Positions 48,352 to 56,939 of a stretch of DNA of 64,000 nt are shown piece by piece. The notes beneath the pieces are model-generated. The model ran no database searches. It was not told the DNA's origin and was given only the letters and a program-made list of their open reading frames with translations. How positions within the stretch are numbered: the first letter of the stretch is position 1; each line of letters begins with the position of its first letter. Location: positions 8,184,001-8,248,000 of the forward strand of contig JARUPY010000606.1 in the NCBI GenBank assembly GCA_029817715.1. Reading direction: 5' to 3'. The position numbers and the translations under genes were made by a program. The stretch is from Melastoma dodecandrum. Taxonomy: Eukaryota > Streptophyta > Magnoliopsida > Myrtales > Melastomataceae.

Positions 48352-51129
48352 ATGGCTGGAGAAGGAAAATCTTCGGGAAATCCTTCTGGGACTCCATCTC
48401 GTCTGGAGTTCGTTCCAGAGGCTAGATTGTCTCCTTTTGGAGTTAGCAAGAGTATAAATGATATTTTAACTCAGCTAACGATTCAAGGGAGCAATGAAAG
48501 TCTAGAAAGCCGAAACCAAATGGCAAAGGAAGTAGGCTCCATTGTTAACTCAATGTTAGACGCTCTGGAAAAAGAAAGAGGTTTAAAGAGGCCTGAAGCC
48601 GAGGCGACCTCTAGACTGGAGAGTACTATGGGAAAACCAGTCGAAAGTTTGAATCTGGGAGGGAAAAACCCCAAACAGAATCAAGGCAAGAGTGTTGATG
48701 AGATGTATAGAGAGTCAGTAGCTCCTTTCATCTTAGACTCACAGAAGCGAAGTGCGAACTTGAACTCCCAGAGTGGGGAGTTGGCAAAAGACTTAAGGAA
48801 AGCCTTAGGTCTGGCAGAAGATACCCCAGTTCACTTAGACAACAGAACGTTTAATGAACTGGTAACTGCGAAGAGGGAAATTTACAGGCCCGATTATCCT
48901 CATCGGACTAAACAAGAGTTTGTCCCTAGGGATAATATTTTAAAGCCAATAATTACTCCTGGTGCTTTTCTAGACATTGATTGTGAAAAGCATGTATCTG
49001 AAAAGATAGATGAGTGGTTATCACTTATTCGGATGACAGCATCTGCAGGAGGAGTACCTCCTGGAGCGGTCTACGAATTGTGTGTGGCAGCCCTCATGGG
49101 TACAGCGCAGAAATATTGGAAAACTTTGGTGGCACACACAGACATCAAGGAAAAGATAGATCAGGCGCTGACGGTTGACGGTGTATTAGCAATCATAGCT
49201 GATGCCCTGAAACGTGAGTTCTGTGGTTTTTCGTTATCCACTGAAACTGTGGAAAAAGAGCAGTCCTTGACCGCTCTGGTTAAGCTACAGATCTGTGATA
49301 TGTGCTATTTTGATAACTACGTATGTGAATTCCAGAAGTATTATTACAATCTGGACGTAGTATCTCAACAGTTCATATTAGGTACCTTTTTTGCAAAACT
49401 TCCAGAACCTTGGCCGGAAGTTGCGCAAAAAGCCTATGAATTACTTCTGAGTGAAGAGAAAATTGTTTCTGGACTCGGAGGTAAGATTCAGGCAGTTAAG
49501 TACGCACTGAGGAAGGCGTGTACTGAGCTCCAGGTAAAAGAGGCAGCTAAGAAGCTACCTTACCTGAACAAGAGCTGTTGTTCTCAGATAGAGTACGTGC
49601 CGGGAAGATATGGATGCGATACTCGCAGTACAACCGGTGATTCTCTGAAGAGAAGGAACTTTCCTCGTAAAACAAGGAAGTTCGTTGGGTACACTAAAAG
49701 AAAAGTTTGGCCCAAGAGAGATCTCCAACGAAAACAAAAAGGAGGTCCTGATTACAAGCCAAAGAGGTTTGTAAGAAGAAGGGATAACCTAAAGGATAAA
49801 GATAGGATCGATGCCTTCAAGCGCAAGCATGGCAGAGAACCAAAATGTCCTAAGGGAAAACCTTTGAGTAGCTGTAATTGCTGCTGGTTTTGTGGTTCAA
49901 AAGACCACAAAGCGGATAATTGTCCGAAGAAGAACCAAAGGAGAGAAAGACTCCGGATGATCTTCCTAGAGGACAGGAGTCATGAAGAACAAGTTCTTGC
50001 TTACGAACCTATCGATGAGCAAGACATTTCCGATTTAGACTCGGAAGTAGAATCTATATATGAGGTTGTGTCTAATTATGATACAGACTCAGATAATGAT
50101 TCTGATCTCTGGACCGAATATCTGTTCATGATGCGAGCAGAAAGGGAAGGAGATGGTGATGAGTTGGTTCCTTTGGAAACAACGAATCAGATACTGGAGG
50201 AAACCCACCAGTATGAGGATCCGTCCCAGTCAATACTGGAATGGAGGTTGCCAAATGTAAATGCTAGAGAAATTTATGAAGTATCGAGATTTAGGTTTCG
50301 ATCAACCATAGATATCTCGCAGACTGAGGCGACGGCACAAGTCACGAGCACTGAGCTTGAGACTTTGGATATCCCACTCTTGAATGTACAACGCATAAGA
50401 GATACCATGCGTAACGCAAGAGGTGTATATAACTATATACACATTGGGTTAATCCAGATAGGATTAGTCCCGCTGTTTCATTTACCAGCGGATAGTCCAG
50501 TGGTAGCAGCAGTGATCGATAAACGATGGCGAGAATTTAGAGATCAGCTGATATCAGGTGTACAGGCCAATTTAGCACATGGCCCTGTATGGTTCCAAGT
50601 CCATCCAAACTTTATAATGGCTTTGAACGATCGCTGTTTGGGGACTTCATTGACCTTAAGAATCAAGTCGATGAATATGGATCGTATGAATCCCCAGGCC
50701 AAATATTTGGCGTATCACACTAGGGTAATTTACCGATTGGTAAATACTACTAGTCCTGGTGTGAGGAACATCTCGAGACTCACAGAGCTGTTCGAGAAAG
50801 GTCATAACAACTACCAACAGTTCCATAGGCGTGAGGTGAATCCATTGGAATTAACCTGGCCAAGGAGTTGGGTTATGACTGAACCTGGTAGTAGCTCTAG
50901 ACCCATTAGTGCAACAAACATCCGACAGAGGGGTAATGAAATTACTCTCATGTTAGGAGAACCGTCAAGGGTGAGTGAAAGAGCTGATAGGCATTTGCCT
51001 ATGCTTAGCGAAAGAGCTGACAGGCATTTGCCTGTGAGGATGCCAATCCTGAGAGAACCGTTCAATAGAACGCCCTCTAAAGTCTCTTCAAGAGCAAGTG
51101 ATGTGGGAGAGGATGTAATAGTCTCTTGA
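48352..51129 (+). CDS. Pararetrovirus coat protein-movement protein ORF
   Basis: 925 codons without a break. Residues ~220-400 resemble a caulimovirid coat core (for example FFAKLPEPWPE near 349), followed by a strongly basic tract (~435-490) and a knuckle C511-x2-C514-x4-H519-x4-C524, then an acidic Asp/Glu/Ser stretch. Residues ~677-800 are a 30K-superfamily movement domain (YNYIHIGLIQIGLVPLF; VIDKRW; FQVHPNFIMALND). Coat before movement is, as I recall, the order in cavemo- and solendoviruses rather than in petu- or badnaviruses. The ORF ends in TGA at 51127-51129; the same frame stays open into the next ORF. It overlaps no host gene and appears intact, but expression from the chromosome is unknown. 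Confidence 0.85.
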   Translation: MAGEGKSSGNPSGTPSRLEFVPEARLSPFGVSKSINDILTQLTIQGSNESLESRNQMAKEVGSIVNSMLDALEKERGLKRPEAEATSRLESTMGKPVESLNLGGKNPKQNQGKSVDEMYRESVAPFILDSQKRSANLNSQSGELAKDLRKALGLAEDTPVHLDNRTFNELVTAKREIYRPDYPHRTKQEFVPRDNILKPIITPGAFLDIDCEKHVSEKIDEWLSLIRMTASAGGVPPGAVYELCVAALMGTAQKYWKTLVAHTDIKEKIDQALTVDGVLAIIADALKREFCGFSLSTETVEKEQSLTALVKLQICDMCYFDNYVCEFQKYYYNLDVVSQQFILGTFFAKLPEPWPEVAQKAYELLLSEEKIVSGLGGKIQAVKYALRKACTELQVKEAAKKLPYLNKSCCSQIEYVPGRYGCDTRSTTGDSLKRRNFPRKTRKFVGYTKRKVWPKRDLQRKQKGGPDYKPKRFVRRRDNLKDKDRIDAFKRKHGREPKCPKGKPLSSCNCCWFCGSKDHKADNCPKKNQRRERLRMIFLEDRSHEEQVLAYEPIDEQDISDLDSEVESIYEVVSNYDTDSDNDSDLWTEYLFMMRAEREGDGDELVPLETTNQILEETHQYEDPSQSILEWRLPNVNAREIYEVSRFRFRSTIDISQTEATAQVTSTELETLDIPLLNVQRIRDTMRNARGVYNYIHIGLIQIGLVPLFHLPADSPVVAAVIDKRWREFRDQLISGVQANLAHGPVWFQVHPNFIMALNDRCLGTSLTLRIKSMNMDRMNPQAKYLAYHTRVIYRLVNTTSPGVRNISRLTELFEKGHNNYQQFHRREVNPLELTWPRSWVMTEPGSSSRPISATNIRQRGNEITLMLGEPSRVSERADRHLPMLSERADRHLPVRMPILREPFNRTPSKVSSRASDVGEDVIVS

Positions 51130-51165
51130 CCAGAGGTTGCAAGCGCACCTCCACTAATAGAAGAG

Positions 51166-53577
51166 ATGTCTCGAAGGTCTGCTGATTCGAGAACCCCGTC
51201 GCAACATACGGGTAGAATTGTAGGGTATAGACAGGTATCATTACCGGTCTATGAAGACCCTGTAGATCAACCGAGAGAGGAGTCTATACGGATGTTAAGA
51301 GTAACCAATACTGGTAGCTCTTTATCTGAGATTCCTGAAGTTTGTAAGGTTATCGAGCAGATAGCCAAGCAAAGGTCTATGGCGATAGACGATATCTGGA
51401 GGATGATAGAACCATCCCAGAAAGTACCTGAGAATATTGGATATAGTGTTAGGAAGACGGACATGAGCACATATGTGGCTCTAACTTTCAAATTTCCTGG
51501 ATACTATGAGTATTCTCTAGATACTCTGATAGACACTGGGTGTAGCATAACTTGTGCTAGACTCAATGCTCTGCCAGATGAGTGGTGGGAACCACTGCAG
51601 AAACCTATCCACATGGTTAACGTCGATGGTATGGCCACAATCGTTGGTCACAAGGCAAGCAACGTGCCTGTCTTTATTGGTGGACAAAAGTTCATCATTA
51701 AAGAGATTCTTGCACATCCTTTACTAGAGGCCGACATCATTATTGGTAACGCCTTTTTGAAGGGACAAAAGGAAAACCTTCCTTTTGTGCAGAATGAAAA
51801 TGATGTTTCCATTGGTGGGGTAAAAATAAGTATTCTACAAGAGCCTAGACTTCGGTTAAAATTTGGCTTTTATCCGGTAAAACGGACAGAATACTGTGGC
51901 GATATCCCATGTGAAAGAGCTTTCAGAGTGCGAGCTCAACGTGGTGATATACGGTTGGATGAGAACGAATCATGGGTACAAACTCTGTTTTCTCCAACGA
52001 ATACCAGTAATAGTAGCTGGTATGACGACCTGTTTACCAATCCAAAACAGGAAGTGTGTATGGCTGTAAAATTAACAGGGATGAAATGGGATAAGTTCCT
52101 GATAAAACTGGCCGATAACTTTAGTGAAGATCCGCTGAAGTTATGGACTCGAAATGGCCTAAAGGCTAAATTAGAGTTGAAAGATCCCGGAACCATTATA
52201 AGAGCCAGAAACATTACGTATACGGCTGAGATGGTTGAGGAGTTTGATAAACAAATTCCTGAGTTGCTTGGAAAGGGTTTGATTAGGGACAGTTACAGTC
52301 CGCATTCTAGTCCAGCCTTTATGGTAATTAACCATGCCGAGCAGGTGCGAGGTAAAGCACGAATGGTTATAGATTATCGTCAGCTTAACAAAGCTACAAA
52401 GGACGATGGCTATAAGATTCCAACTGCGGGAGATCTTATTGATAGGATTAGTTTGAGTCAACCAAAATACTTTTCTAAATTTGACTTGAAAAGTGGATAC
52501 TGGCAAGTCAAAATGGAAGAAGAGTCGGTTCCTCTAACTGCCTTTAATGCTCCACGAGGAATGTTTGAATGGTTGGTAATGCCATTTGGTCTGAAGAATA
52601 CTCCAGGCGTATTTCAGCGCAAGATGGATAATGCTTTCAAGCAAATCCGAAAATTTTGTGCGGTCTATATAGACGATGTGCTATTCTACAGCCAGTCTGA
52701 AGATGAACACATGAGACACCTTGATCAGGTGACTGATATCTTCCGACGAGAAGGTATGATTCTATCAGAAAAGAAGATAGAATGGTTTAAGGAATCAGTT
52801 AACTTTCTAGGCATGGAGATTGAGCAGGGAAAAATTAAACTGCAAAATCATATTGCTGAGAAAATAGTTAATTTTCCTGACAGACTTGAGGATAGGAAGC
52901 AAGTCCAAAGATTTTCTGGATGCGCTAACTATGCAAGAAAGTTTGTGAAGAATCTTTCCCAAGACCTGAGTAGGATTTCGAAGAAAACTTCTTCCACGAG
53001 TCCTTGGAAATGGGAAGATGAAGACACTCAGTCTATCAAAAGGATTAAAGCAAAGGTAAAAAATTTACCACAATTGGCTTTACCATTTGATAAAGACGAG
53101 TTAGTCTTGGAAGTTGATGCTTCTGAAGAATTTTGGGGAGCAGTCCTCAAAGTTAGAGGACGAAAACCAGAACCGGTATGCAAATACTGGTCGGGAAGCT
53201 TCAAGGGGTACGAATTACGATACCCGATACATGAAAAGGAAGTACTAGCCTTAAAATATGGAATAAAGGCTTTTTACATCTTTTTGGCACCGAAAGCATT
53301 TTTAGTGCGATCTGACTCGACCAATGTAAAAAGGTTTATGAGTCTGAACCTTAAGGAAGCTAGGCAAACTAGACTCTTAAGGTTGCAGGAACAATTGAGC
53401 TATTATAAATATGAGGTCGAATACATTAAGTCTGACCATAACATAATAGCCGACTCTCTCTCTAGAGAACTTGCGAAATCCTCTCTTTCTAAAAATTCTG
53501 CAGATGGATCCGGCTGCGAAGAGAAAGATATGCTGGGGATGCAAGCAGGAGGGACATTCCCGAAAGGTATGTCCTAA
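51166..53577 (+). CDS. Pararetrovirus protease-reverse transcriptase-RNase H ORF
   Basis: 803 codons in the same frame as the preceding ORF, 36 bases after its stop. The aspartic protease site is D123-T-G-C-S. The RT has FSKFDLKSGYW near 434-444, MPFGLKNTPGVFQ near 470, and the catalytic Y-I-D-D at 501-504. RNase H H1 begins near LVLEVDASEEFWGAVL (Asp651) and continues to the C-terminus with HNIIADSLSREL. There is no integrase, which separates it from Ty3/gypsy elements. The last 107 bases overlap the next ORF in another frame. All catalytic residues I can check are present. Confidence 0.9.
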   Translation: MSRRSADSRTPSQHTGRIVGYRQVSLPVYEDPVDQPREESIRMLRVTNTGSSLSEIPEVCKVIEQIAKQRSMAIDDIWRMIEPSQKVPENIGYSVRKTDMSTYVALTFKFPGYYEYSLDTLIDTGCSITCARLNALPDEWWEPLQKPIHMVNVDGMATIVGHKASNVPVFIGGQKFIIKEILAHPLLEADIIIGNAFLKGQKENLPFVQNENDVSIGGVKISILQEPRLRLKFGFYPVKRTEYCGDIPCERAFRVRAQRGDIRLDENESWVQTLFSPTNTSNSSWYDDLFTNPKQEVCMAVKLTGMKWDKFLIKLADNFSEDPLKLWTRNGLKAKLELKDPGTIIRARNITYTAEMVEEFDKQIPELLGKGLIRDSYSPHSSPAFMVINHAEQVRGKARMVIDYRQLNKATKDDGYKIPTAGDLIDRISLSQPKYFSKFDLKSGYWQVKMEEESVPLTAFNAPRGMFEWLVMPFGLKNTPGVFQRKMDNAFKQIRKFCAVYIDDVLFYSQSEDEHMRHLDQVTDIFRREGMILSEKKIEWFKESVNFLGMEIEQGKIKLQNHIAEKIVNFPDRLEDRKQVQRFSGCANYARKFVKNLSQDLSRISKKTSSTSPWKWEDEDTQSIKRIKAKVKNLPQLALPFDKDELVLEVDASEEFWGAVLKVRGRKPEPVCKYWSGSFKGYELRYPIHEKEVLALKYGIKAFYIFLAPKAFLVRSDSTNVKRFMSLNLKEARQTRLLRLQEQLSYYKYEVEYIKSDHNIIADSLSRELAKSSLSKNSADGSGCEEKDMLGMQAGGTFPKGMS

Positions 53578-53911
53578 TAAGGGAGATGGTGAGCATGGTG
53601 ATGCTGGTTCCGTTTCAGGAACAAAAGCAGCAGTGCTCTGCTGGCAGTGTAAGCAACTCGGGCATCGCTCTTATGAGTGTCCCAAGAAGCTGAAAACTGC
53701 GGATTCCCAGAAGGGGAAGGCTGAACTTAAGGAGAAAGCAAAAGCCGACTCCAAGAGTGAAGCGAAACCAGATCTCCAGAAGGAGATGGCTAATCCCAAG
53801 GAGGCTGAGGCCAGATCTAAGGGGAAGGCGAAAGAATCCCAGAAGGGGATGGCTGGATCTAAAGGAAAGGCAATAGCCGATCCTAGAGAAAAAGCGAGAT
53901 TTTCCCAGTAG
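53471..53911 (+). CDS. Pararetrovirus zinc-knuckle ORF, first part
   Basis: 146 codons, overlapping the RT ORF by 107 bases. Two knuckles: C21-x2-C24-x4-H29-x4-C34 and C57-x2-C60-x4-H65-x4-C70. A Lys/Glu/Ala-rich tract of imperfect repeats follows (KGKAELKEKAKAD and relatives). It ends at a TAG (53909-53911), after which the same frame is open into the ORF at 53960. Nucleic-acid binding is likely from the knuckles. I know of no caulimovirid in which a second, double-knuckle protein follows RNase H, though two-ORF endogenous groups such as florendoviruses have an uncharacterised ORF2 in this place. Confidence 0.75.
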   Translation: MRNPLFLKILQMDPAAKRKICWGCKQEGHSRKVCPNKGDGEHGDAGSVSGTKAAVLCWQCKQLGHRSYECPKKLKTADSQKGKAELKEKAKADSKSEAKPDLQKEMANPKEAEARSKGKAKESQKGMAGSKGKAIADPREKARFSQ

Positions 53912-53959
53912 GGGAAGACAGATCTGAAGGAGAAGGGTAACACCAACTCTGAAGGAAAT

Positions 53960-55477
53960 GTGAAGAAAGATATTCAAAAGAAGACGACAGATCTGAAGGA
54001 GGAAAGCTCCAAAAGAGATGTGGAAATGGCAGATCTGAAAGATAAGGCAAAAGCCGAGTCAGAAGAGAAGGCCAGGAAGAAGAGGAAAGCCAAGAGGCTT
54101 AGATCTTCTGGTCCCAAAGGGGATAATTCTGCAAAGGATGGTCCCAAGAAGGACGGTAAGGTCGAAGAACCTTGGTGGTTTCCGTTGACCTTGGAGCAGT
54201 TCAATTACTGCCGAAACCACTTAGCCAAAGAGCAGAAAATTTCCATCAATCAAGCTGTGAAATCCTACAGGGCTTTGTTGCAAAGCAAGGAGGAACAGAA
54301 AGAAAATATGGAAACACAGTATGCCGAGGAAGAGGCTAAGTTTAAGGCCATGATTGGCGAGCCAATCCAAGTGGTAGACCCTGAACCAAGGGGAGAACCA
54401 GAGGAAGCGGCTGCAATGGAGTGTGAGCAATACTTCGACTTTGGAAGTGCTTACGTAGCATTGGAAGGCAATCTTGAAAAGAAGGAAGGCCTTGAGGAAG
54501 CAATTCCTGTGAAAGACTCAGTCAAGGAGTCTGGTGACAGCAGTCACGGTGGTAAGAACCACGATGGCAAAGGCCATGTTGGGAAAACCCAAGAGGATCT
54601 AGAAGGATCCTGGTATTTTGATGAAGACTCATGGGAGGACGAATCCCTAAGTTGGGATGCGGCAGTAGTCTGTGGAGGACTCATGGGTGGTGTTAAACAT
54701 GGTGACACCCGCCAGATTGAGTTTTTCGCAAGAAAGACTGTTGAGTACATCAAAGATCTGGAGTTTAAACTATCAGTTATGACTTCAGGTGAGGAGGAGC
54801 TGTCTAGATTTGAGAAAGAAAGGCAGCAAATATTCTCCACAACGATGTCTATAATACCGGGGGAAGTTAGAGAGTATGAAGTCCCAATGGTAACAGTAGA
54901 CATGAGTAAATCCTCTCTTGAGGAAAACACTGTGCTTCAACCGTATCTACATTGGATATCGGGGAAGTGGCCGTCTCTGAGAATACACTCAGATATGGTG
55001 GGAGTAGCAGCGCCTTATGTGTATGCTGGGTTTGTAGACATACTGGAGATCGACAGATCAGAACCAGAATGTATGGAACCCCTGCCTACGTTGGTAAGGT
55101 ATATACTCGGATGCCTTGGCTACAGACCAAAGTATGCCACGGCGTTGATTACTAGCACAATGATGGAGGAAGAAGACCATCCGCAGTATGGGAAGGTGAT
55201 ACTTCAAAATCTGCAGGTATGGGACATCCATCCATGTGAGAGTAGACGTCTGACGGAACCTCATAAACAGGACCTCGATCAGAGAGGTTTATGGCGGAAG
55301 TACTACAAGGACAAAACTGTCCGAAAGGCCATAAAAGTTGAGTTCCTTAAGGACGTGTTAGAGCATGTGTTAGCCCGCAAGGACGAATATTACGTGCTCT
55401 GTGATGGTATGGTCACCGTCACGATTCTTCGGTCAAACTTGAGCTTCATCGATGAACCAGCAGGAGACCGAGGATGA
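53960..55477 (+). CDS. Pararetrovirus ORF downstream of the knuckles, unknown function
   Basis: 505 codons, in the same frame as the 53471 ORF beyond one TAG, so both probably derive from one ORF2. It begins with a charged Lys/Glu tract (RKKRKAKRLRSSG), then WWFPLTLEQFNYCRNHLAKE (residues ~72-91) and an acidic middle. The C-terminal half (residues ~270-480) looks globular: VREYEVPMVTVDMSKSSLEE, YVYAGFVDILEIDRSEPEC and LLEHVL-like helices. I do not see the viroplasmin/transactivator motif known from caulimoviruses. Function unknown. Confidence 0.65.
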   Translation: MKKDIQKKTTDLKEESSKRDVEMADLKDKAKAESEEKARKKRKAKRLRSSGPKGDNSAKDGPKKDGKVEEPWWFPLTLEQFNYCRNHLAKEQKISINQAVKSYRALLQSKEEQKENMETQYAEEEAKFKAMIGEPIQVVDPEPRGEPEEAAAMECEQYFDFGSAYVALEGNLEKKEGLEEAIPVKDSVKESGDSSHGGKNHDGKGHVGKTQEDLEGSWYFDEDSWEDESLSWDAAVVCGGLMGGVKHGDTRQIEFFARKTVEYIKDLEFKLSVMTSGEEELSRFEKERQQIFSTTMSIIPGEVREYEVPMVTVDMSKSSLEENTVLQPYLHWISGKWPSLRIHSDMVGVAAPYVYAGFVDILEIDRSEPECMEPLPTLVRYILGCLGYRPKYATALITSTMMEEEDHPQYGKVILQNLQVWDIHPCESRRLTEPHKQDLDQRGLWRKYYKDKTVRKAIKVEFLKDVLEHVLARKDEYYVLCDGMVTVTILRSNLSFIDEPAGDRG

Positions 55478-55483
55478 CAGAGA

Positions 55484-55777
55484 ATGCTCGACCTTCTGGA
55501 TAGCTTCTGGAGGCGAGAGAACTCTGAGCTGCACCTCCGAACCGACACCTTCGAGGTTTGGAGCAAGATTGCTGATTTCACAGACAAAACTCTGAATCAG
55601 CAAATCGAGTATGATGCAGAGAGAGCCCAACAAATTCTTAATGCGGTCCAAGACCCACCGGGACTCTCAGAAAAAGAAGGAGTTGGCGCAACGACAAACG
55701 CCAACAAAGAGGAAGGAGTCTCCCAGGACAATGCACCAATGCAGACGGGAAAAGACAATTGTATAAAGTTAGACTAG
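55484..55777 (+). CDS. Small pararetrovirus ORF
   Basis: 97 codons starting six bases after the preceding stop: MLDLLDSFWRRENSELHLRT, with a polar tail. No match recognised. Its tight spacing fits a compact viral genome. It could also be a frame-shifted C-terminus of the ORF before it. Confidence 0.45.
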   Translation: MLDLLDSFWRRENSELHLRTDTFEVWSKIADFTDKTLNQQIEYDAERAQQILNAVQDPPGLSEKEGVGATTNANKEEGVSQDNAPMQTGKDNCIKLD

Positions 55778-55876
55778 GACATTTTGTCTGTCATTAGGAC
55801 CCACTAACTTTTGCAATAGTTAGATTCCTTTTACTTTTGAGCTGGCAAACAGTGCATAGGCACCAGCTCCTTTGTG

Positions 55877-55884
55877 TATATATT
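55877..55884 (+). promoter_or_regulatory. Probable pararetrovirus pregenomic promoter TATA box
   Basis: TATATATT between the last small ORF and the coiled-coil ORF. A CT-rich stretch (agaaattctctctcaaa) follows ~55 bases downstream, as after the TATA of 35S-type caulimovirid promoters. A second candidate, TATATAA, lies at 56112-56118. Confidence 0.5.
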
Positions 55885-56373
55885 CACAAGCCCTCTACCT
55901 CGTTTGGGGAGGCGAATCAAATAGAGAAATTCTCTCTCAAAAATTCTTGAGTAAGAAACTCTCTGAATCGCGCTCCGAATACCTTAAGGAACCAAGAGTA
56001 AGGTGGTTAGAATTAATCAACATTGGTTAAAACTAACGGAAGGTCGGATCGAAAGATCAAGAACCTTAGAGGGAGTATAGCCTTGGGCTGAAACCTTGGA
56101 TGAGGAGTGTCTATATAAGACCCTCAGTGTAAGGGCATTGGGATGACACAGAAGAGCCTCTCCGATTTGCGAATTAGTTCGTTGAATTCTCTAGTTTGAG
56201 AATTGTTTTACTCTTGGATCTCCGTTGCTGCGGAAGCTTGGTGAACCCTCTGAGCAACCCACTGAGTTAAGGTATGATAAACTTTCCACTGTATAGTTTA
56301 TGATAATCTTCGAGAACTAATAAGATCTGGAAGGTTGGTGCAAAGGCACTACAGTTGCTAAAGCACGAGTCTT

Positions 56374-56682
56374 ATGACTGATTGTCCAAATCCCGAACTC
56401 CTACATTTGGATCACGGTGTGGGCAAGGATTCTGCTACTGGACTTCTAAACACAGTAGTAGATCGATTGGCAAGTATCTCAGCGCAGATCCAGCAGCTGA
56501 CTGAACTTGTTAATAGCTATTCTAAGAAATTGGAAGAGCTGACTCTTTTGCAGAGTGAATTCGAGGAGTATTTCCTCGAAGGCAAATCCAATCTTGGGTT
56601 TGCGGCAAGTTCGAAATACTCAAACGAGTATTCGAGGTTGGCTGAACGCCGACGACAAAGACAATTTGGAAAATCTTCTTAA
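56374..56682 (+). CDS. Pararetrovirus coiled-coil ORF before the primer site
   Basis: 102 codons. The middle (VVDRLASISAQIQQLTELVN, then SYSKKLEELTLLQSEFEEYF) is a heptad-like coiled coil, and the C-terminus is basic (AERRRQRQF). A short coiled-coil protein with a basic tail recalls virion-associated proteins of some caulimovirids, but the position, in the leader just before the primer site, is different. Assignment is tentative. Confidence 0.5.
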   Translation: MTDCPNPELLHLDHGVGKDSATGLLNTVVDRLASISAQIQQLTELVNSYSKKLEELTLLQSEFEEYFLEGKSNLGFAASSKYSNEYSRLAERRRQRQFGKSS

Positions 56683-56704
56683 GATCGGTCTTGTTGTTTA
56701 AGAT

Positions 56705-56717
56705 TGGTATCAGAGCC
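56705..56717 (+). other. Pararetrovirus minus-strand primer site (initiator tRNA-Met)
   Basis: TGGTATCAGAGCC, the site where caulimovirids prime reverse transcription and by convention the start of the genome map. Placed 23 bases after the coiled-coil ORF. Confidence 0.85.
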
Positions 56718-56939
56718 GCTTAAGAAAGATTAATTTTCTGATTGTCTGAGGAAATCTCAGGAGCTTAGAAAAAAGGGGGATAGTCTTGAAACAAGTCTAA
56801 AGTACAGGTTATCTGGAGATACAGTTTAAACTCCAGGATAAATCGGAAAAAAGGAGTAAAGTTGAGGATATATTGGATAATTAAGCCAAAAAAAAACAAA
56901 GAAACAAGAACACTTTCCTGGAGAGAAGTTATAATAGAC

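Larger units (their letters stand above)
48200..56930 (+). mobile_element. Endogenous pararetrovirus (Caulimoviridae-like), one genome length
   Basis: A plant DNA virus copy in the chromosome. It has the caulimovirid set: coat protein with CCHC knuckle, 30K-type movement protein, pepsin-like protease, RT and RNase H, and no integrase or LTRs. Gene order left to right is CP-MP, PR-RT-RH, a zinc-knuckle/charged ORF, a small ORF, a likely promoter, a coiled-coil ORF, then a tRNA-Met primer site (56705). In the circular virus the primer site would precede CP-MP, so the chromosomal ends fall in the leader between them. The two long frames are almost unbroken. Edges are soft: left between 48180 and 48300, right between 56880 and 56960. 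Confidence 0.85.

Noticed and set aside
48352..53577. Reading the pararetrovirus as a Ty3/gypsy retrotransposon
   Set aside because: No integrase after RNase H, no LTR pair, and a 30K movement domain is present.
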